This document shows, piece after piece, positions 59,024-64,000 of a stretch of 64,000 bases of DNA. Every line of letters begins with the position of its first letter. The first letter of the stretch is position 1. Source of the DNA: Rubrobacter xylanophilus DSM 9941 (lineage in GTDB: Bacteria > Actinomycetota > Rubrobacteria > Rubrobacterales > Rubrobacteraceae). Position numbers and translations under genes: made by a program. The notes under the pieces are model-generated. The model saw only the letters and a list, made by a program, of their open reading frames with translations, was not told the DNA's origin and ran no database searches. Where the stretch lies: the NCBI RefSeq assembly GCF_000014185.1, contig NC_008148.1, positions 2,646,001-2,710,000 of the forward strand. The letters run 5' to 3'.

Positions 59024-60393
59024 GCGCCCCGGCGCCCCAGCACCGCCCCGATGGTCTTCAGGATGATCTTCAGGTCGAACGAGAGCGACCAGTTCTCGAT
59101 GTAGTAGAGGTCCAGCCGGACCATCTCCTCGAAGGGGAGGTCGCTGCGCCCGCTGATCTGCCAGTAGCCGGTCATCCCCGGGAGCGCCGCGAGCCGGCGC
59201 TTGTGCAGCTCGCCCATCCGCTCGAAGTCCCGCAGGGGGAGCGGCCGCGGCCCCACCAGGCTCATCTCCCCCCGCAGCACGTTCACCAGCTGCGGCAGCT
59301 CGTCGATGCTCCAGCGCCGCAGCACGCGCCCCACCCGGGTCACGCGGGGGTCGTCCCGGAGCTTGAAGGCGGCCCCGCCGGCCTCGTTCAGCGGCTCCAG
59401 CTCCTCCCGCCGCTCCTCGGCGTCCCGGTACATCGAGCGGAACTTGTAGCAGATAAAGACCGTCTCGTCGGCGCCGACCCGCTTCTGCCGCAGCAGGACG
59501 GGCCCCGGGGAGTCCAGGCGGATGGCGAGGGCGGCGGCGGCGAACAGCGGCGCCAGGAGCGCCAGCCCCAGCAGCGAGAGCGCCACGTCCATCGCCCGCT
59601 TGAGCGCCCGCTGGGCGTTGTCCAGCTGCGGGTAGCGCACCTCCAGCAGCGGCAGCCCCCCGCCCTCGAGCCGCACCTGGCTGCGCAGCAGCCCCAGCGC
59701 CCCGGGCACGACCCTCAGCTGCACGCCCCGGAGCCGGACGGAGCGCAGCAGCCCGAGGAACGCCTCGTCCGAGAGACGCTCGGCGCCCATCAGGATGACG
59801 CTGGAGGCCCCCGTGCGGTCCAGCTCCTCCCGCAGCGCGGGGAGGTCCACCGCTGCCCCCCGGAGGTCCAGCTCCCCCACCGGCTCGTAGCCGCCCGGGG
59901 CCCGCTCCATCATCCGGCGGAGGCGGCCCCGGTCCTCCGCCGGGCCCACCAGGAGCGCCGGCACCCGGGCGAGCCCCCGGCTGTACACCCGGTCCACCAC
60001 CCGCTCGTAGAGGAGCCTCAGCCCGGCCGAGGCGGCGACCGCGGGGAGGGCGGACGAGAGGATCAGGCCGAGCCCCAGCCCGCTCTCCGGGTAGAGGGCG
60101 GCCCCCAGCGCCGCAAGCCCGGCCCACACCAGGCCCGCCGCGGCCAGCGCCGCCGGGTTGCGCCGGGAGGGGGCGAGGCCGTAGAGCCCGAGCACCGCGC
60201 ACACCCCGAGCCAGAGCCCCGCCAGCAGCGGGAGGAGCCGCAGCGCGCGCCCGCCCTCGAGGAGCGCCGCGGCCGCCAGGAGCCCGGCCGCGACGGCCGC
60301 CGAGTCCAGCAGGAGGAGCACCGCCACGCTCAGGGAGCGCCGCAGCGGCCTGGCCCGGGAGACTTCCCTTATGAGATCCCCAAAAAAGCCCAA
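59017..60393 (-). CDS. Undecaprenyl-phosphate sugar phosphotransferase (WcaJ/WbaP family)
   Basis: 458 residues, the membrane enzyme that begins repeat-unit synthesis by moving sugar-1-phosphate to undecaprenyl phosphate. Four N-terminal helices, a CoA-binding-like domain (about 130-250), a fifth helix and the catalytic C-terminus: KRAMDVALSLLGLALLAPLF, CYKFRSMYRDAEERREEL, RVLRRWSIDELPQL, RGEMSLVGPRP and GMTGYWQISGRSDLPFEEMV. The start is GTG or TTG at 60393; it lies behind the WecG-type gene in the minus-strand surface-glycan cluster. Confidence 0.93.
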   Translation of the reverse strand: MGFFGDLIREVSRARPLRRSLSVAVLLLLDSAAVAAGLLAAAALLEGGRALRLLPLLAGLWLGVCAVLGLYGLAPSRRNPAALAAAGLVWAGLAALGAALYPESGLGLGLILSSALPAVAASAGLRLLYERVVDRVYSRGLARVPALLVGPAEDRGRLRRMMERAPGGYEPVGELDLRGAAVDLPALREELDRTGASSVILMGAERLSDEAFLGLLRSVRLRGVQLRVVPGALGLLRSQVRLEGGGLPLLEVRYPQLDNAQRALKRAMDVALSLLGLALLAPLFAAAALAIRLDSPGPVLLRQKRVGADETVFICYKFRSMYRDAEERREELEPLNEAGGAAFKLRDDPRVTRVGRVLRRWSIDELPQLVNVLRGEMSLVGPRPLPLRDFERMGELHKRRLAALPGMTGYWQISGRSDLPFEEMVRLDLYYIENWSLSFDLKIILKTIGAVLGRRGAY

Positions 60394-60448
60394 GACAGCG
60401 AGAGAGCACCTCCTCCGCCGACGGCGGCAAGAGTATACCGCGGCTATC

Positions 60449-61207
60449 CTACCGGCGGCCTCCCCCGAGGCGCCACCGCAGCACGCGCAGCACGAAGAGG
60501 GGGTTCCCGACCAGGTAGCGCCGCCACAGCCTGCGCGGCTCGACGGCGAGCCGCGCGAGCCACTCCAGGCCGTTCTCCGTGAGCAGCCGGGGGCCGCGCC
60601 GCAGCCGCCCCGAGGCGTAGTCCAGGGCCGCCCCGCAGGTAAGGGCCACCCGGGCCGTCAGGCGTCCCCGGTTCTCCAGGAGCCACAGCTCCTGCTCCGG
60701 CATCCCGAACCCCACCAGCAGGATGTCCGGGTCGGCGGCGTTGACCCGGCGCACGACCTCCTCGTTCTCCGGGCTCCCGGGGCGGCGGTCGAAGTACCCG
60801 TGGTGCGCGCCCGCGACCCGCAGGCGCGGGTGGCGCTCGCGCAGCCTGCGGGCCGCCTCCGCGGCGACGCCGGGCCGGGCCCCCAGAAGGTACACCGAGA
60901 ACCCCCGCGCGGCGGCGAGCCCGGCCAGCCGCCAGACCCAGTCGGCGTAGGTGATCCTCTCCGGCAGCCGCTCCCCGAGGAGGCGCGCCGCGAGCCGCAC
61001 CCCCTCGCCGTCGCAGAAGACCAGGTCCGCCCGCCGGAGCGCCGCCCGCAGCCGCCCGTTCCGGCAGGCCAGGTTCAGGCAGTGGGCGTTCACGTTCAGC
61101 ACGGTGGCCCGGCGACCCTCCCGGACGAACCGGGCGATCTCCGCCTCCAGCGCGTCCGCGGTCAGGGGGTCCACCCCGACGCCGAGCACCTCCACCCGGC
61201 GCCTCAC
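60449..61207 (-). CDS. WecG/TagA/CpsF-family glycosyltransferase
   Basis: 252 residues, a GT26 enzyme adding a ManNAc-type sugar to a lipid-linked intermediate. Family blocks: NVNAHCLNLA, DGEGVRLAARLLGERLPERI, FSVYLLGARPGVAAEAARRL, DILLVGFGMPEQELWLLENR and C-terminal GLEWLARLAVEPRRLWRRYL. The ManNAc donor would come from the wecB product. GTG 61207 overlaps the stop of the upstream glycosyltransferase as GTGA. Confidence 0.92.
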   Translation of the reverse strand: MRRRVEVLGVGVDPLTADALEAEIARFVREGRRATVLNVNAHCLNLACRNGRLRAALRRADLVFCDGEGVRLAARLLGERLPERITYADWVWRLAGLAAARGFSVYLLGARPGVAAEAARRLRERHPRLRVAGAHHGYFDRRPGSPENEEVVRRVNAADPDILLVGFGMPEQELWLLENRGRLTARVALTCGAALDYASGRLRRGPRLLTENGLEWLARLAVEPRRLWRRYLVGNPLFVLRVLRWRLGGGRR

Positions 61208-62340
61208 AGCCGGCTCCACAGCGCCGCCTCCAGCTCGGCGAACCTCCTCTCCCAGGTGTTGCGCCGGGCGAGCTCCACCCTGGCCCGCCGCCGCTCCTCC
61301 GACTCCAGCTCCGCCAGCCGGCGCAGCACGGCCACGTACTCGCCCGGGCTGCCCGCCAGGTACACGTGCCCGCCGAGCCGGACGAGGGCCGGCAGGGGAG
61401 GGCCCACCACCGGCCGGCCGGTCGCCAGGCACTCGTAGAGCTTGGCCGGGGCCATGCCGCGCGTCATCCGGTTGACCAGGTAGGGCAGCACGAGGGCGTC
61501 CACCCCGGCGAGGGCCTCCGGGAGCCTCCGGTGGGGCACCTCCCCCCGGTAGTCCATCCCCGGCGCCTCCAGAAAGGAGGGGTCGACCTCCCCCAATCCC
61601 CCCACCAGCCGCACCCGGAACCCGGCGGCCGAGATGGCGCGCAGGGCGGCGAAGTCCGTCCGCTCCCGGCTCAGATGCCCGAAGTAGCCGACGGTGCGCA
61701 CCCGCCCGGGGAACGGCTTTCGGCTCAGGGGCTCGAAGAGCCCGAGGTCCACCCCCGGGCCGCTCAGGAACGCGTCGGGGCGCACCCGGCGGACCCTCTC
61801 CAGCAGGGGCTCGGAGGTGCAGCACACCAGGTCGGCGCGCCGCAGCAGGCGCCCCTCGGTCTCCTCTATGTCCCCCGGCACCCCCGGCATCCCCGCGTAC
61901 TCCTCCGAGCAGTCGTAGAGCACCAGCCGCGGCCGCAGCGCCGAGACGAGGTCCAGCGTGGTCTGCGTCGGCGGGTAGGCTATGACCACCGGCGGGGCCC
62001 CGCAGAGCGCCAGGATCTCCCGCGCCGCCCGCGGGACGAAGACCCGCCGGTTCAGCGCCCTGAACGCCCGCAGGGTCGGCGGGGCCACGAGGGGCGGGTA
62101 GACGGCGGGCCCGCCCCCCGAGGGGCCGCGCGGGCGGCGAGCGGCCCGCCGCAGCCGGGAGGCGGCCTTCCGGAGAAAGCCGGAGCCCGGGCGGGGGTTG
62201 CGCAGCCCCGTGGTCTCCACGAACACCGTAGGGTAGCCCGCGCGGGCGAAGAGGGCGGCCAGGGTCTGGTGCCGCTGCCAGAGGAAGTCCCAGCGGATGC
62301 CCGCCAGGAGCACCACGGGGGGCCTATCCCTTCCGGGCAC
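61204..62340 (-). CDS. Glycosyltransferase, family 1/4 type
   Basis: 378 residues in two Rossmann-like halves (GT-B): VVLLAGIRWDFLWQRHQTLA, LVLYDCSEEYAGMPGVPGDI, DLVCCTSEPLLERVRRV, RTVGYFGHLSRERTDFAALR, and EVPHRRLPEALAGVDALVLP with KLYECLATGRPVV near the donor site (Glu). Similar to the teichuronic acid/GT1-like enzymes of capsule loci. GTG 62340 overlaps the sulfotransferase stop by 17 bases; longer frames give shadow sequence. Sugar unknown. Confidence 0.85.
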   Translation of the reverse strand: MPGRDRPPVVLLAGIRWDFLWQRHQTLAALFARAGYPTVFVETTGLRNPRPGSGFLRKAASRLRRAARRPRGPSGGGPAVYPPLVAPPTLRAFRALNRRVFVPRAAREILALCGAPPVVIAYPPTQTTLDLVSALRPRLVLYDCSEEYAGMPGVPGDIEETEGRLLRRADLVCCTSEPLLERVRRVRPDAFLSGPGVDLGLFEPLSRKPFPGRVRTVGYFGHLSRERTDFAALRAISAAGFRVRLVGGLGEVDPSFLEAPGMDYRGEVPHRRLPEALAGVDALVLPYLVNRMTRGMAPAKLYECLATGRPVVGPPLPALVRLGGHVYLAGSPGEYVAVLRRLAELESEERRRARVELARRNTWERRFAELEAALWSRL

Positions 62341-63238
62341 CGCCCGCGACCCCCTCGCGCATGAGGCCGAGCGCCCCGGCGCGGTCCGGGAGCGGCCCCT
62401 CGCCGTACACCCGGTCCAGCCCGAACGCCCGCAGCGCCTCCAGACCGCGCCGCAGCTCCCCCTCCCCAACCCGGCCCCTCCACCCCTCGAGGCCCTCCCG
62501 CCCCGCCCCGCGCGCGGCGGCGAGCGCCTCCCGCGGCACCGGGCGGCCGAGGGCGGCGAAGGCCGGGCGCAGCCCCTGCTCCGGATGGAGCACCAGCTCC
62601 TCGTAGAAGAGCAGGGCGACCTCGCCGGGCGCCAGCTGGCGCAGGGGGACCAGGTTCTCCACGCACCAGGCGAGCACGTGCCGCTCAAAGGGGGAGGAGG
62701 CGCGCCGGAGACGCGCCTCGAAGGGAGCGAGAAAGTCCTCCACCAGCCTCCGCTGCCCCAGCATGTCGTCCAGGTTGTCCCGCCACCCCAGGCGCGCCCG
62801 GGAGGCGGCCACGGCGAAGGGGTGGCGCAACAGCAGGAGCATCGGCGTCTGCGGGAAGTTCTCCCGCAGCCAGCCCAGCATGAGGTTCGCCCGGATCTCC
62901 TTGACCAGCCTCCTCCGGGACACGAACCTCCGGTTGAGCCGGTCGGCCCAGCGGGAGCGGAGCCTCCCCGAGAGCGCCGCCCGCGCCGCCGCCAGGAACT
63001 CCTCCCCCGCCTCCCCCCGCCGCAGGTACTGCCGGCGCCTGAGGTTCGCGAACTCCGGGACCCGCTCCGGGTGGAACGGCTCGAAGACGTAGCGGTACTC
63101 GTTCCGGCAGTTGATCAGGGAGGCGGCCCAGCTCGTGCCGCTGCGCCCGCTCCCGGCGAGCAGCACGGCGCTGCGCGGGTCGCGGTCGAGATCCAGGCGC
63201 ACCGCCCCCGCGATGAGCTCCACCGGCCCGCGCCGCAT
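62324..63238 (-). CDS. Sulfotransferase family protein
   Basis: 304 residues. PAPS 5'-loop LLAGSGRSGTSWAASLINCR (about residue 27), 3'-loop TPMLLLLRHPFAVAASRARL (Arg, Ser) and YEELVLHPEQGLRPAFAALG match carbohydrate sulfotransferases. ATG 63238 begins the conserved part. It sits inside the glycan cluster between the polymerase-like gene and a glycosyltransferase, which argues that a surface polysaccharide is sulfated; it is the second such gene in the window, with no close similarity to the first beyond the motifs. Confidence 0.87.
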   Translation of the reverse strand: MRRGPVELIAGAVRLDLDRDPRSAVLLAGSGRSGTSWAASLINCRNEYRYVFEPFHPERVPEFANLRRRQYLRRGEAGEEFLAAARAALSGRLRSRWADRLNRRFVSRRRLVKEIRANLMLGWLRENFPQTPMLLLLRHPFAVAASRARLGWRDNLDDMLGQRRLVEDFLAPFEARLRRASSPFERHVLAWCVENLVPLRQLAPGEVALLFYEELVLHPEQGLRPAFAALGRPVPREALAAARGAGREGLEGWRGRVGEGELRRGLEALRAFGLDRVYGEGPLPDRAGALGLMREGVAGGARKG

Positions 63239-63255
63239 GTAGGGACCGCCGCCCC

Positions 63256-64000
63256 TCAACCCCGCCCGGAGCCGCCCCCCTCCCCCGGCTCCGGCCAGTC
63301 CGTCCTGGAGGCCACCTTCACCGCAACGCCGGCCAGGAAGAAGAACAGCAGCGTGGAGGGCGGGATGTACCAGTGCCACTCGAAGGCCGAGGAGAGCAGG
63401 TACACCGCCAGCGCGCACGCGAGCCCCGAGAGCAGCATCCTGCGCTCGTTGCGCGCCCCGGAGCGCCAGGCCGCCCGGACGGTGTGTCCCAACAGCAGCC
63501 CGGCGAAGCCCACGAGCGCCGCAAACGCGAAGACGCCCGTCTCGGTCCCCTGCTCCAGGTAGAGGTTGTGGACCTGCTTGACGCCGGTGGTCACCGGGCG
63601 CTCCCTGAACCAGGTGTAGGTGAAGGTCCCGGCCCCCGTCCCGGTGAGCGGGTGCTCCATCCACTCCTCCCAGGCGACCCGCCAGTAGTCCTCCCGGAAG
63701 CCGATGCTGAGCGAGGCGAGGCGCTGGGCGACGTTCTGGGTCTGGTTGGGGTTGCTGGCGAGCTCCTGGTAGGCCCGGGACACCCCGCCGTACTGCCCGG
63801 CGACGAAGATGCCCGCTGCGACGACCGCGGCGGCCCCGGTCGCGGCGAAGACCCCCCCGAGCAGCCTGCGGCCGGGCGGCAGGAGCTCGTAGCGGTTGAC
63901 CAGAAAGGCGTATCCGGCCTGCAGGGCGAACGCCGCCACGAGGGCCACGGCGAGGCGCTCGCCGAAGGCGTCCCCGGCGGCGGCCATCTGCTCCTCGGAG
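63256..64000 (-). CDS. O-antigen ligase/polymerase (Wzy-C family), partial
   Basis: The frame is open past the window edge; about 248 residues of the C-terminal part are visible. Multiple membrane helices flank the family motif WEEWMEHPLTGTGAGTFTYT with KQVHNLYLEQGTETGVFAFA, the conserved Wzy_C loop (His and Glu in HNLYLE). It joins lipid-linked repeat units or attaches them to a carrier. The ATG at 63987 is only an internal codon; the true start lies outside. It leads the minus-strand cluster running to 59017. Confidence 0.85.
   Translation of the reverse strand, partial: SEEQMAAAGDAFGERLAVALVAAFALQAGYAFLVNRYELLPPGRRLLGGVFAATGAAAVVAAGIFVAGQYGGVSRAYQELASNPNQTQNVAQRLASLSIGFREDYWRVAWEEWMEHPLTGTGAGTFTYTWFRERPVTTGVKQVHNLYLEQGTETGVFAFAALVGFAGLLLGHTVRAAWRSGARNERRMLLSGLACALAVYLLSSAFEWHWYIPPSTLLFFFLAGVAVKVASRTDWPEPGEGGGSGRG

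Noticed and set aside
1-64000. CRISPR arrays, insertion sequences, prophage or attachment sites
   Set aside because: No spaced direct repeats, transposase or integrase motifs, or duplications flanking a tRNA were seen. The phage-like module in the 10568 protein alone is not enough for a prophage call.

Overview
The window is GC-rich (about 70%) chromosomal DNA with tightly packed genes, many GTG and TTG starts, actinobacterial gene families and no rRNA, transposase or CRISPR array. The gene families, a Gram-positive Pel-type locus without outer-membrane components, a partner-switching (STAS / anti-sigma kinase / PP2C) signalling network and frequent leaderless promoters fit a deep-branching actinobacterium. 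Gene content recalls Rubrobacter (thermophilic, radiation-tolerant), but this assignment is an inference from recognition, not from a database search.

Left end (1-4.7 kb): polysaccharide genes on the minus strand (a partial membrane protein, WecB epimerase, a processive-type family 2 glycosyltransferase, a secreted lectin-fold protein) and a NarL-type response regulator. 4.7-18.7 kb: housekeeping and regulation, with metG, an MFS exporter, rhodanese and thyX; a probable operon that ends in a sigma-70 factor and begins with an uncharacterised protein; a STAS-like/HTH regulator whose promoter shares a palindromic operator with that operon; a STAS-ATPase protein; an HD-domain protein that has lost the HD aspartate; tRNA-Lys; small stress and detoxification genes; a cyclase-family hydrolase and a TRIC-type channel.

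18.7-30 kb: an ABC-2 exporter, modAB without modC, small proteins, tRNA-Ser, a PaaD-like iron-sulfur assembly factor with an amidohydrolase, and a formamide/acetamide region with two FmdA-type amidases, FmdB and a frameshifted MFS transporter.

30-45.5 kb is the most interesting part. A 1369-residue hybrid histidine kinase and an RsbW-like kinase precede one plus-strand transcription unit: STAS, pelD, pelE, pelF, pelG, an Agd3-like (CE18) deacetylase, STAS. Facing it are a secreted GH135 (spherulin-4/Sph3-like) hydrolase and a receiver-PP2C phosphatase. The locus thus combines the bacterial Pel synthase (PelDEFG) with the deacetylase and hydrolase types known from fungal galactosaminogalactan, and appears to be wired into partner switching and, through the conserved I-site of PelD, cyclic di-GMP.

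45.5-52 kb: an aminotransferase, endonuclease III, glucose-6-phosphate isomerase, a methyltransferase, small unknowns, a broken ParB-like gene and a molybdopterin oxidoreductase. 52-64 kb: a second cell-surface region (sulfotransferases, flippase, sulfatase-superfamily enzyme, initiating sugar phosphotransferase, WecG/TagA-type and other glycosyltransferases, O-antigen-ligase/polymerase), interrupted by a PadR-chrA operon and a secreted glucosaminidase. Two sulfotransferases suggest that a surface glycan is sulfated.
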